Below are positions 9,416 to 20,718 of a DNA stretch of 64,000 nt, piece after piece. The stretch spans positions 124,001-188,000 of the forward strand of contig NHZP01000011.1 of assembly GCA_003313425.1 (NCBI GenBank). Direction: 5' to 3'. The position numbers and the translations under genes were made by a program. Source of the DNA: Pseudopyrenochaeta lycopersici (lineage: Eukaryota > Ascomycota > Dothideomycetes > Pleosporales > Pseudopyrenochaetaceae). Below the pieces are notes generated by a model. That model did no database searches. It worked only from the letters and a program-made list of their open reading frames with translations, and had not been told where the DNA came from. Position 1 is the stretch's first letter; each line of letters starts with the position of its first letter.

Positions 9416-10987
9416 TTAAGTCTTCTTCTTTCCTGTAATTAGGAAACAGCAAATAAGACCAAGCGAGCATATCGCAGTATAGAAGATCCACATGTTCTTT
9501 AATGCTAAGACGTATTCGGTTTTGCTTTTCAAATCTGGTACCTGGTTGCTGTCTTGACTTGTGTCTCGATGCACAAAAGAATCCCCGCCGAGACCTTGCT
9601 GCACGAAGACGCTTCCGATGACAAGGGATATCGATTGGAAAAGGCTTCGAAGAAAGGTCTGTCCAGATGTTCCTGCAGCCATGTCTGTTGCCTTAAGATT
9701 AGTTTGGAGTGCGATAAGCGGACTTTGGAAAACCATGCCCGCGCCGACACCTGCGATGAGTTGGAAAATGACGAGCTTTTCCCATGACTTGTAGATGCCG
9801 AACAGCATAAATAGACCAGTCCCCAGCGTCATAAGGCCGAAGCCGAGCCACATAGGGCCTAAAAAGTTGCCCGTCTGTCTGACAAAGAATCCTGTCCCTG
9901 CGGCTAGAGCCGACATTGGTATGATTAGCGCAAAGAGTAGCACGCCAGATATGATAGGCGCCAAGCCCAGGACAATCTGAAAATAGAGTGGCAGAAAGTA
10001 GTCGTATGCTATAAACACGAATGAGTGGCAGGTGGAGACGACGAGTGTGGCTAAAGTAGTCCTGTTGGCAAATATCCTGACCGGAAGAACTGGATCGAAC
10101 GCCCAAAACCACTCGAATATCATAAAAAAAGTCATTAAAAGTATTCCGCTAGTGATAAAAGCAACGACAAATGCCGAATCCCATCGGTAGGAACCGTTGG
10201 AGGACCCAGACTCAAGGCCACAGAGGAAGAGAATAGTTCCGCCTACAATGAGCAGAGAGCCGATCCAGTCGATCGATCTCAACGTGTCCAGAAGCGGTTT
10301 CTCAGGCGATTTCAATTTTAGTATGAAAAAGAGAAGGCCGACCGAGACAATATCCAATGGGAGATTGATGTAGAAGCACCATCGCCAGCCAGCTGTTTGA
10401 GTAAAAATGCCACCCAGGACAGGACCGACTCCACTTGCAACAGCGTACACAATGCCAGTCATGCCATAGTACTTCGCGCGCTCCCTGATAGGGAAGAGGT
10501 CGCCAATGACAACACTGACCAAGATTGTGATGCCTCCAGCGCCCAGACCTTGGATAGCACGCCCACTAATAAGCATGCCCACGGTCATACTCAACCCTGA
10601 AACCAGTGATCCAATACAGAATAAAATGTTGGCTGAGATGAGCATGAATTTTCGACCCCAGAAATCGGAAGCTTTTACCCAGATGGGAGTGAATGCCGTG
10701 TTGCTGAGAGTATATGAACTGGCAATCCATGCGTATTGGGCTGCACTTGCGTGTAGTTGATTTGCTATAGTGGGGAGAGCCGTAGAGATGATTGTAATAT
10801 CGAGAGCTGACAAGAATACGACCATGCAGAGGGAGAAGATGACCGCCCTTCTGCGGGCTGTTGACAGGATGGATGTTGAGCTATGGTTGTTCGTCGCAAC
10901 AGCATGTTCGGTTGCAGAGTCATGTTCGAGAGCTGTGGGAAAGATGCCCTTGGTCTCGAGAGTGGAATCTGGATTAACTGGAACCAT
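9416..10987 (-). CDS. MFS drug:H+ antiporter, DHA2 type (14 helices)
   Basis: A single-exon gene of 523 residues. The upstream in-frame codon at 11026 is GTG, so the ATG at 10987 is taken as the start. A hydrophilic N-terminus (about 50 residues) is followed by about 14 membrane segments. The first contains the LSALDITI-STALPTIA motif typical of DHA2 carriers. WGRKF in the helix 2-3 loop is the MFS motif A, and GSGVGPVLGG-type Gly/Pro signals (motif C of antiporters) lie near residues 185-200. Such carriers export small molecules across the plasma membrane. It is divergently transcribed from the CocE-type hydrolase about 0.8 kb away and may export the product of the neighbouring enzymes or protect against it. 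Substrate is unknown. Confidence 0.9.
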   Translation of the reverse strand: MVPVNPDSTLETKGIFPTALEHDSATEHAVATNNHSSTSILSTARRRAVIFSLCMVVFLSALDITIISTALPTIANQLHASAAQYAWIASSYTLSNTAFTPIWVKASDFWGRKFMLISANILFCIGSLVSGLSMTVGMLISGRAIQGLGAGGITILVSVVIGDLFPIRERAKYYGMTGIVYAVASGVGPVLGGIFTQTAGWRWCFYINLPLDIVSVGLLFFILKLKSPEKPLLDTLRSIDWIGSLLIVGGTILFLCGLESGSSNGSYRWDSAFVVAFITSGILLMTFFMIFEWFWAFDPVLPVRIFANRTTLATLVVSTCHSFVFIAYDYFLPLYFQIVLGLAPIISGVLLFALIIPMSALAAGTGFFVRQTGNFLGPMWLGFGLMTLGTGLFMLFGIYKSWEKLVIFQLIAGVGAGMVFQSPLIALQTNLKATDMAAGTSGQTFLRSLFQSISLVIGSVFVQQGLGGDSFVHRDTSQDSNQVPDLKSKTEYVLALKNMWIFYTAICSLGLICCFLITGKKKT

Positions 10988-11804
10988 GAAGACCGCTTGA
11001 ATTAATAGGAATTGTGGTGGGCACACGGCTAATTCAAAGCTGGCTGGATTTATTGTCGAGGGAAACTAAGAAACCTGAAGACTGCGTCAGCATAACAAAC
11101 TGGGGGTTTAATGCAGGCCAAGGCTGACCATTACCTGAAAATTCTGAGATCACTCAAAGCGGAACCTGAAGCGATCACATCTTCTGACCATAGAGCAGAA
11201 TTCATGCCAGGGATGTGTACAATTCACTGGGAAGTATTGTGGTAGAAGTCTTCGGAGCAGGTCCGCGGGGCTTTCGGCGGCGCCTGTAATTACGACGCTC
11301 CATCGTGATTAGTAATGTTTTGCTCAGGCGAATGCTTCAATAACAGTTTTTAACGGACAAAGACTCCACACTATCTAGGCGGTAGTGCCTTTGTCCTCGG
11401 TGCAACGACCGTGATGAGCTGTTCGGAGGAGATTGTGATGAGAGCCTCGGAGGATATTGAGTTTACGGATAAAGCCGGCTAGGGGTAAGGACCGTGCTTG
11501 CGGTGGCCGTCGGCCGCTAGAACGCCGAGGTGGGGCTGGTGGGCGGGCGATGGCAAGGAGGGGAGGACTCTCACACAGGAGAATAAGCAAGAAATGTTTT
11601 CGGAGAACTTCGGCACTTCAAACCGCTTATAGACAGAGGACCTGGTTTGAGCAATAGAAAGTCCACGTACAACTTAACTATTGTGTCTGCGTACATGACT
11701 TTGTAAAACGCCTTTTCCCACTTTCTCAATAAACAGTGCAAGAGTCTCTTCGCCAATCCTTCAGTACACCGAATAATTGATGATACTGTCGACATTACTC
11801 GAAC
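10988..11804. promoter_or_regulatory. Divergent promoter region, MFS and CocE-type hydrolase
   Basis: These 817 bp between two start codons facing away from each other must hold both promoters. A GC-rich patch lies at 11470-11560. I see no motif I can assign to a named regulator. Confidence 0.5.
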
Positions 11805-13667
11805 ATGCCACCACCTGTTCAGATCGCAACAAAAAGGATTGCCGAGCCAAAAGTCGGGGAGAATGGCTACATTGGTTTCACTCCTGGAAGAAGCGAGGTT
11901 CTGAAGGCCGGGTGGAATGGATTCAATGCCAAAGCTCTTGTCAGTGACATCCGGGTAGATCACGATGTCGAAGTTGTTGTAAGAGATGGAGTAAGACTTT
12001 ACATAGACATCTACCGCCCAGCAGATGAATCAGTCAAGGTGCCTGCCATTCTGAGTTGGTCCTTCTATGGCAAAAAGTATAGTGCGCTGGATATGTTACC
12101 AATGACAGTATGGAAATGCTGCGTTCCCCAGAGCGATCTTTCTGGCCTCGAGAAATTTGAAGGTCTGGACCCACAGCATTGGTGCCCTAGGGGCTACGCC
12201 ATCGTCAGTGTTGATACCCGTGGTACCGGGCACAGCGACGGCCAGATATGTGTCATGGGCAAGCAAGATGCTGAGGATGGTCATGATGTGGTAGAAGCGG
12301 TTGCGAAGATGGATTGGTGCAACGGATCTGTGGGTATGGCCGGTAACTCTGCGCTAGCCATCAGTCAATGGTTCATCGCAGCACAGCAACCCCCTTCACT
12401 AAAGGCTATTGCGCCTTGGGATGGCATGGGAGATTTGTTCCGGGAGCAGTTTTGCCGCGGCGGCTGGTTCACTATGAGCAATTTTGATCTGATTGGAAAA
12501 GCTATAGTCAGAGGCCAGCCCAACTCGGCTCTAGAAGATATTGAAGAGATGTACCGCAGATCCAATATCTCCAATGAATACTGGGCAGACAAAAGGGTTG
12601 ATATGACTAGGATCCAATGCCCGGCATTTATCCGTGGATCAGACGTAAGCACTATACACACCATGGGGTCTATCCGCGGCTTCATGCAGATACCGCATGG
12701 CAAGAAATGGATCCAATGGGGCAGTAAGCAAGAGTGGTATGAGCTTTATAGGTAATTTCCAACGCCTTCAATCACAGCTTCCACTAACAGCTACTCAGTG
12801 AACCCCATTCGATGGTAGAGTTGCAGTCTTTCTTCGACAAATATCTTAGAGGCTTAGAGAACGACTGGGAGAAGACTCCAAAAGTCCGGTGGTCAGCGCT
12901 ACAGTTTGGTGACCGCGACGCAATTGAAAACATAGTGCTGGAGGATTTCCCAGTTCCAAACACAGATTACAAAACGTTTTTCTTACAAGATAGACAGCTA
13001 CAGCAAAGCCCTAGCAAGAACCACCAGATATTTTCTTACAATTCCGAGGATTACAAAGACTTTGTCGAATTCAATCACACTTTCGATCGATCAACCCGGC
13101 TTATAGGCTTACCAAAGGCCATCCTGTACGTCTCATGTGATGACCGCGACGACTTCACAGTCTTCATTGTTTTGCGAAAGAAGGACAAAAATGGCAAAGA
13201 CCTCATGCACCTCAACTTCCCTTTTTGCGCTGCTCCCGTTAAGTCAATTGAAGACATCCCAGAAAAAGAGCAAGCAAGCACAAATTTGCATCTTGGCTCG
13301 GTCGGTGTGCTACGCGCGTCGCAGAGGGCAATCGATCATTCCAAGGACCTACATCCGCAATTCCCATTTCATCCACACGAGAGGCAAGAGAAAGTAGCCT
13401 CAGGAACGATTGTGAAGCTAGAAATTGGGATTTGGGCTATGGGCGTAGATTTTGATGCTGGAGAATCTATCAGCGTTCGAGTAAGTTCAGCACCCCATTT
13501 ATCTTGGCGTAATGCTCACGTTATTCCAGATCAACGGACAGTACCCTAGCATTCAGGAGTTTAAGTCTTTCTCTGGACCACGGCCCGAGCATGAACTAAA
13601 TCGCGGACAGCACAAAGTGCATTGCGGGCGAGATTACCCCAGCTCGATTATTCTGCCTTTCATATAG
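11805..13667 (+). CDS. CocE/NonD-family serine hydrolase
   Basis: Three exons, 11805-12751, 12799-13480 and 13530-13667, encode 588 residues. Intron 1 has a CTAAC branch site and both introns are GT-AG. The alpha/beta-hydrolase part has the DTRGTGHSDG oxyanion-loop motif and the nucleophile in GNSALA. The catalytic His falls in EPHSMVEL right after intron 1. The C-terminal beta-sandwich ends with the family signature NxGQ...HCGRDYPSS..LPF. The family includes cocaine esterase and X-Pro dipeptidyl-peptidase-like acyl hydrolases, which cleave esters or amides. No signal peptide is seen, so it is probably cytosolic. Substrate is unknown; cluster context suggests ester hydrolysis of a small metabolite. 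Confidence 0.9.
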
Positions 13668-14822
13668 CCGAATTAGATGGTAGATTTTAACAGAATACCA
13701 AAATATGCTCTACTGTGGTTTTGCCGTGATGCCAGTAGCCACTACTTTGGAAGGTTTCAAAGCTGGTTAGTAATCTTCTATTTGATGCAGAAAGGTCGGC
13801 ATTGATTCAAAGGAAGAAATGCCATTGTCTGTTGTAGCAAGCAAGAGTATAGCATAATATTCAAATAGGTCCTAAATGATCTGTATACTATGTATTCGGT
13901 ATGAAAACGACTATATAACTCCCACTCAAGATCCCCTAGAACTCAAGATACAATCCCGTATGTAGGTGCGATTCGATCGAGCTCCAGCTTAGGCATTAGT
14001 ACATGTGGAAATATGGTCCAATCGATGGATATCTCCTGATTCATAGCTAAGTCAGCGATTGGATACTGCTAGCGGTCTACGGAATGTCGATTCACCTAGA
14101 AAATTCGTGTTCTGAGCATCGCGGCTGATGAGATGACCGTTCCGACTTTAAGTATGGTGGATAGAATGGTGCACTCATCCCAAGTGTGATGGCGGAAAAG
14201 TATAGATAGTGTTGGAATGTGGCACGCCGCTTTGATGCCACTTGAAAGATGTTTGGACGCATAATTAATTGAGATTGTGATGTGTTGAGAGAAAAGACGT
14301 AGAAGAGGGGTATGTTTGGATACTGATATCAAATCTACTGCACGGTGAGTGAAGGACGATTGTGGCAGCGAGATTTCGGTATCGGAATTTCTCTTATGTC
14401 GCAATGATAAACACTTCTGTTATATTCTGACGCGGTCAAGATTCTAGATCCAAGATGAAGGTCGTTGGTCTTTACTATTTTTTGGTGGACATTAAGTGCT
14501 AAAGGAAGCTGACTTCATAGAATTATTGATGGTCTTCTTGAAGGGGCAAGAGGGGTATACCCTTGGACCCTGTGAACCGATTGGCCGAAGCCATAGTGAA
14601 GATGCTTCGGAGAGTGCAATCGCCACGCCGAACCGGGGGTGGCTGCACCCGGCCCCGCTTTAAGTTGCTCTCCTCCGTGAACCCCACTGGGGATTAGCAT
14701 CTGTCATCTCTGCGAGATAATCTTCCACAGAGGACAACAAAACTCTCGGCAGGCTGTATATTGCCTAGTCTGTGAGACTAAGAGTCTCATTACTGACTGT
14801 TACGACACCAATTCAGAACAGT
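13668..14822. other. Intergenic DNA between convergent genes
   Basis: The hydrolase and the regulator gene converge here. Short frames are present but none has gene-like features. I see no repeat or RNA gene. Confidence 0.5.
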
Positions 14823-17012
14823 CTATGTATCCTCCAGTACCCTCTCGTAGGTCGCAGCTGATTCCAGCCAGCCCAATTCGTCATGAGGGTTACTAGCGCC
14901 CATCCAATTCCAAAGATCTTCTATATTGAGGCCGTTGAAGGGTACAAAGCCATCTAGTGGGCAGTCGAGGTCCGGAACGGGCTCGGGTACATCATTGATT
15001 ACGAAATTGTTTCCGTGCGAACTGGAGAGAGTCTGAAGAGAATCCGAAACTGAACATTGTGGTTGCGATCGGTACTGATCCTGATCTGGTTTATCTGGAA
15101 GTGAGAATTCTGGACAAGGTGGAGGCGCTGTCAGTTGCCTTTCTGAATGAGCCCCGAGGCGCTGCCATGTTGCCTGGTCGGCGGCTTGGTCCTTGGAAGC
15201 AGTTATCGTTTCAGTGGCGACTTTTTTGTCAAAGTGCGAAGACACTTGCTGGTAGATGGCAATAGGGGCCTCGCAAAATCGCGGGTCCATTCCACTTTTC
15301 AGGGACTGCTCAGAAATTAAATCTGCGCATGCTTTGAGAAGTTCGAGATCTGCTGCCTGCAGACGACTTGAAGAGTTTTTCATCAAATAGATACCGAGCA
15401 CAATGCACGCCAGCAAAGGGGGGCCGATGGAGCAAATAACGGAATGCGATCTCCGATCTGCAACTTCAATGGCTAGGCGTGCAATTGATCGAGCGCTGTT
15501 GACGCATATTGACTCTCCTTTCTTCAGGCGATATTGCGACGCTTGGTCTGAGCAATATGTCGATACTTCGCGCTCAAAGGGTTTCGTAGGAGCGATCAAT
15601 GCAGCGCGATGGAGCGCAATCATAGCTTGATGGTATTGCATAGATAAGAAGGCAGCACAATGGAAATTTTCATTAGAACAGAATAGATCTGTGCCGGGTC
15701 GAAACTCCAGTGGAACGTGGTTGACCCATGACAGTAGTGCAGAGTCGAGTTTGGCAGTGTCTAAAAGAATCTGGCGAGCTGTTCGAACTCCCAGCCTGTG
15801 TCCATAGATATGTTGGCTGATTTGACCTTGGTACTGCGCAAGGCCCATATACCACTGCAAGAAGTCGTGTCCAGGTGCTCTTTGTTCCGGTCCCATCATC
15901 TGATCTTTATCCACTGATGTGATAGCTGAAGGCCTGCCAGATTCTAACTCCATTGTTTTCTCAAGACAGCAGCAGATACCCCATATTCTTGCATGAAAGA
16001 GTTGCTGGTGTTTGGCTTGAATTCCATGCTGAGGAATAGGTCGTACAAACGAGAATTGGTGAAGGCCTAGAGAATGTGCAATACGGATAGCCATTCCAAG
16101 AAATTGCCAGCCCACGCCATCTTTATTTCGACCTCGAAAGGCTATTGTGAACAAGAGGAGACACTGTACTGACGGAAGATACGGCATTAGTATGATGTGG
16201 CTCAGCATACTAGCCGCAGCCTGCAAGTATTTGTCGCCGTCCGCAGTGATCCCCTGTGCTTTTTCGTCAGAACCAAGACTCATGATCAAATACGTGCTTG
16301 CCAAAATTGAGAGCTGCTCCGGTGGCAGGGTTTTTAAGTCTTGAAGCTTGGCGAGCTGCCGGACCTGAGCTTTGAATTGGTCGATGTCAAATACTGGATA
16401 CAAAATATGAACTTTACTGAAAAATGTTGACATGTATATATCGCGAGTAGAGGCATCGGGCAGCGAAGGCCATGTCGAGGTAGACGGAAGAATCAATTCT
16501 TCAGCATGCCTCATGCCATGAATGAAGTGGCTGGACAGTGGCTTGGCGTGAGCTGTTCTAAAGTAGACGTCGAGAGATTTGGCTAGGGTCTGCGAACTAC
16601 TCGGACCCATCATTTTGATTCTGTTGGAACCATGATCTAGGTTGAAAGCCGTTTCGTGAGGCTGGTGAACAGGAGAGATCCCGACTGGTTCACTAAATGG
16701 TCCAGCATGTGTAGGAGCCCCGGCAGCTAAAGGTGATGGCCCTGTTTGGTAGTTGGGTGACTGACGGCCTGGCAGATTGCTATTACTGCGTTCGTGAGAA
16801 GATTCTGGCTGCTGCGGCTGAGACGGCCCTTCAATCCACTCCCTAGTGATGGATACTCCAGGTCGCCTTGGATCTTCTGTAAAGCACGCGTCGTTGCGCA
16901 AGCGACAATTACGACATTTAGGATGCTCAGCGTCACACTTAACCTTCCGTCGTCGACATTCCTTACACGCCATTGAGAGGCGCGTTCTTTTGGCGGGAGG
17001 AGGACCATCCAT
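14823..17012 (-). CDS. Zn2Cys6 transcription factor with fungal-specific TF domain
   Basis: A single exon of 729 residues. The N-terminal binuclear zinc cluster at about residues 16-43 (CKECRRRKVKCDAEHPKCRNC...C) is preceded by a basic stretch and followed by a short linker. Such clusters bind CGG triplets as dimers. The middle (about 190-560) has the hydrophobic, Leu/Trp-rich pattern of the fungal-specific regulatory domain (FRGRNKDGVGWQFLGMAIRIAHSLGLH, given here in part as GWQFLGMAIR and AHSLGLH). The C-terminus is acidic (DLDCPLDGF, NIEDLWNWM) and may activate transcription. Its place among hydrolase, dioxygenase and carrier genes suggests a pathway-specific regulator of this block. Confidence 0.92.
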   Translation of the reverse strand: MDGPPPAKRTRLSMACKECRRRKVKCDAEHPKCRNCRLRNDACFTEDPRRPGVSITREWIEGPSQPQQPESSHERSNSNLPGRQSPNYQTGPSPLAAGAPTHAGPFSEPVGISPVHQPHETAFNLDHGSNRIKMMGPSSSQTLAKSLDVYFRTAHAKPLSSHFIHGMRHAEELILPSTSTWPSLPDASTRDIYMSTFFSKVHILYPVFDIDQFKAQVRQLAKLQDLKTLPPEQLSILASTYLIMSLGSDEKAQGITADGDKYLQAAASMLSHIILMPYLPSVQCLLLFTIAFRGRNKDGVGWQFLGMAIRIAHSLGLHQFSFVRPIPQHGIQAKHQQLFHARIWGICCCLEKTMELESGRPSAITSVDKDQMMGPEQRAPGHDFLQWYMGLAQYQGQISQHIYGHRLGVRTARQILLDTAKLDSALLSWVNHVPLEFRPGTDLFCSNENFHCAAFLSMQYHQAMIALHRAALIAPTKPFEREVSTYCSDQASQYRLKKGESICVNSARSIARLAIEVADRRSHSVICSIGPPLLACIVLGIYLMKNSSSRLQAADLELLKACADLISEQSLKSGMDPRFCEAPIAIYQQVSSHFDKKVATETITASKDQAADQATWQRLGAHSERQLTAPPPCPEFSLPDKPDQDQYRSQPQCSVSDSLQTLSSSHGNNFVINDVPEPVPDLDCPLDGFVPFNGLNIEDLWNWMGASNPHDELGWLESAATYERVLEDT

Positions 17013-17441
17013 ATCTGCAGTCGTGAGGGTAGCTATCTGATAGCCTTCAATGATTGAAGCTTCCCGCGGTATAGTATCCTAGGGCATCTTCGTTGGATAA
17101 TTCGACGACCCAGTTTACACGTTGGCCAAGGCTGTGGTCAATGCAGACCAGATCTTGACAGCGGATAATTAAGCCAATCAACTTTAAGCTAATTATGCAA
17201 AGCCGCTGACGATTGGTCAAGAATCGGAGTAGCTAAACTTGCTCTAGTGTGGCGAACCCTGGACTTCAAGGGCTGAGCACGCAAAAAAAAAACGATAGGA
17301 TTTTTGGCAGCATCAAAGGACAAGGTTTCAGTCACGAGTTGACAAAATCAATCCAATGATAGAAGATACGAAAGAGCTCATTTTTTTGGATGTCTACAGC
17401 AACCTTACTATTGCGATCCGAAATACCTGTTACTATTAAAC

Positions 17442-17881
17442 TTAATATAACGTATTCCATCATCGAGTGCGCCACACCATCGAGTGAGCCAGCCAAAAAC
17501 ACACCAAAAAATCCAAATTTCGCACTTAAATATCTTAATAACTACGCTATAATAAATTCTAAAAATTAAAATATAAGCTATCTTATATATAATCTGTAAT
17601 ATATTATTATATCTAAGCTATTAAATTAGTCGTCCCTAAGATATTAGAAAGTGGGAGCTAAAATAGAGTAAAAACTCTAGATCTATAAAACTACTTATTT
17701 AATAGCTTAGATATTATAATATATTATAGATTATATATAAGATAGCTTATATTTTAATTTTTAGAATTTATTATAGCGTAGTTATTAAGATATTTAAGTG
17801 CGAAATTTGGATTTTTTGGTGTGTTTTTGGCTGGCTCACTCGATGGTGTGGCGCACTCGATGATGGAATACGTTATATTAA
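17442..17881. mobile_element. Fold-back (MITE-like) element, about 440 bp
   Basis: Two inverted arms of about 180 bp (left about 17442-17625, right about 17700-17881) face each other across a loop of about 70 bp. The outer 70 bp of the arms are nearly perfect complements (ACGTATTCCATCATCGAGTG and onward). The ends are flanked by TA, as for Tc1/mariner/pogo target duplications, although the palindrome runs a few bases further. It has no coding capacity and the inner arms are very AT rich. As RNA it would form one long hairpin. It lies between the regulator and the first PhyH gene. Confidence 0.85.
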
Positions 17882-18518
17882 TACCTACGACAACAAGCTA
17901 GATATCTGGCTTATTTTAACGTATTAAAAGTCTATATTGTTCTACTTAAACACATTTATATAAGATAGGTGCTTAAGCTGAGGGTGCAGCGCTCGCTTGT
18001 GTGCATAGCTTTGCTTGGGGAAACAAGTTCCAAGTCTCTGTTTTACTTCCAAACCTTAGCGTGGCCGCCGGAATGTTAAGCTCAGGGGATTGTTGATCTC
18101 GGCCCCGCTTTCGGTGGGATCCTCGGTCTTGGCAAGCGGGAGCCACTCGCCGAATCTGCTCTTCCACGGCCTTGGAGAGAATGTGCAATAGGACTCCATT
18201 GTCCGCGCTCGCCACGTGCGATCCCCGACACATAGGTAACCATTGGCGGTTTATTGTTCCGCGAGGCAAACCCCCGCGGAACCCGCACCCCACATTCCTT
18301 GAGGCACTACCCCTCCGTGGATGGCCGCGACGCGACTGAAAGTCAGTTGGGAGAACGGTAAAGCAGGCTTATTTGTGCACGACCACGCAGCAGCAGATGC
18401 TGCTTTAAGATGCGAATTGACCTGCTCATGTAGCTAGCTTGAAATTCAACTGCGGAAACGATAACGCATTCTTTTCAACACTGCTCTACTCCCATAACCC
18501 ATATTCCTCACACCTATC

Positions 18519-19679
18519 ATGTCGAGGACCGAGACGCAGGTGAAGGTAGATGGACTTATGACCATCACTGGCGAGACATACCGCGATTGGCGTGACGAGT
18601 TCCATAAAAATGGTTGCGTTTTGATCAAAGGCGTCATTTCACCCGAAAAGGCCAAACAATATGCCAACCGGCAGTTGGAGTGGCTTCACAAGTTCGAACT
18701 TGGGTTCGACGAGAACGATGAGAGTACATGGACCGAGGATCATCTTCCTGTCAGCTTCAAAGGGGGGTAAGTGCATGCGCAAGTCTCTGAAGAAAAATCA
18801 TAGTTGATCGTGCTCCAGGATGTACTTTGCTTATGCCTCACCCCATGAGAAGATGGCTTGGGACGCGCGGACGGAACCTGCCGTAGTCGAAATCTTCGAG
18901 AAGCTTTGGGGTACGAAAGAGCTCTTGTGTTCGTTTGACGGCATGAACATTTCTTTGCCACGACGCAAGGATTTAACGTGGTCACCTTGGCCACACTGTG
19001 ACCAGAATCAAAGGCGCAAAGGGTAAGCTATTTCCGCAACGTCACAAAATTTTGTAGCTGATCATAACAGGATGCAAGCTGTTCAAGGCCTCCTGAACTA
19101 CGCACCCAATGGTGCTAATGATGGAGGACTTATGCTGATGAAGGGATCCTCCCTACTCTTTGATGAGTACTTTGCCAAGAAGCGTACGGGATATGCTCAT
19201 GAGGATGCACCACCTCCAGAGCTAGAGTATGCAAACCTGTTCCTGTTTTGCCAAGAGGATCTCAAATGGTTTGAGGATAGGGGATGTGAATTAATCAAGG
19301 TGAACATGGAACCTGGCGATTTCGTCTTATGGGACAGCCGGACTATGCATTATGCTCAACTACCTGAAGGCAATCAGATTAGGCATGTGCAGTACATATG
19401 CATGACGCCTCGCAAGTTTGCCACTGAAGAAGCCCTTGAGCTGAAGGCAGAATGCTTTAACAATTGGCTAGGAACCACTCATTGGCCTCACTGGTGAGTT
19501 TTAACTGGGCCGTCGTCGATTTGCTGTTCGCACTGACTGTTCAATCCAGCAATATCCGTCCCGCTAGGGAATCTCCAATGCGTAATGGACAGGTGTGCCC
19601 CAAGGATAGGAGTGAGCCGTTCGAGAAGCCTGATATCACGGAGCAGGTACTGCAACTGGCAGGAGTGAAAGCATATTAG
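18519..19679 (+). CDS. Phytanoyl-CoA dioxygenase (PhyH)-like Fe(II)/2-oxoglutarate oxygenase 1
   Basis: Four exons, 18519-18766, 18819-19022, 19071-19493 and 19550-19679, give 334 residues. All introns are GT-AG, and without the last the protein would stop early inside a motif shared with the paralogue at 23.7 kb. The iron ligands are visible as HxD in WPHCDQN and the distal His in WDSRTMHY. The Arg that would bind 2-oxoglutarate is in the following RHVQYICM. Family members hydroxylate, desaturate or rearrange unactivated C-H positions, using O2 and 2-oxoglutarate. In fungi they often act as tailoring enzymes of metabolite pathways. No targeting signal is evident. The real substrate cannot be told from sequence. 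Confidence 0.9.
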
Positions 19680-20718
19680 CCTGTAAAGACCGGAAGTCAG
19701 GTGTAGGGCGATATTATGAATGAAAACTTTTTACCAGGTTCACTGTCGAAGACTAAAAGTTGCCTCCAAGCTTCTTTTCTCCCTGTTAGTAGTTTGAACG
19801 TGAAGTAATAAAACAAAATCCGAAAAGCGTAAGCTCAGGTTTACAAAGAATGACTGCCTAACTCAGATGCCATGTCCTGACTGCGGCCAGCTATTAACAC
19901 TAGCTTCACACCCGTGACATCCAGAGTCAAAGCCCCCTGATTCCGAGAACCTCCCAAACATGGCTTCGTCCCTTCCTAACCCGTCCCAGCTACTTCAGCA
20001 TAGAATTTACCAACATAGTCAAATCTATTCAGGCTACAAGCAATGCATAACAACTGAATGTCGCATGTAGAGAACTTAGGACGACGGACAATGTTGTCTC
20101 ATGAGTCAGCCTAAGGGGAGTATAAAAATAGCATCAGTTGCAAGCTCCTTGAACCCCCAGCGGCTCAGAAGGTAAGGAAAACCAAGTGCTCGAGAATCAT
20201 TAGCCGTACGTGGTCTTACTGACAAACACATAGACTTTCCACGGTAGGCGCTCAGCTTTGTTGCCCCAATATTTGGGTCACTTTAAGCGAATGCAGGGCG
20301 GACAAATTCTTCGGCTGCTGGATTCCAGCCGAGGCCGCGTGGCTTCGGTTCTGTCTTGCTGCGGGGTTACCATGCGGGGGTCGGCTCACGGACATACCCC
20401 ACGGGGCGTGTGTCGGTCGGGGGTAGCACAGACAGACGCTGAATTGACAGTGTCGATGGTTCCACGCCAGGCAACCGCTAATCTCCTCCACTTCGGCATA
20501 TCCTCCGCTTAGGGGTGTGCCCTGACCGAAGCAACAGAATGTCTTCGGACCAACTACGACGACGTCTCCAGTCATCCAGATCAGTTCATATAAGAGTCTT
20601 CGACTTTAGTGTATGAATCCCCGCTTTTTCGTGCCTATTGAAGTCTTTTCTAGGTCTTAAGACACAACTTTACTCGTGACCATTGCCAGATCAAACAGTA
20701 GTCCGGTTGTTCCACAAT

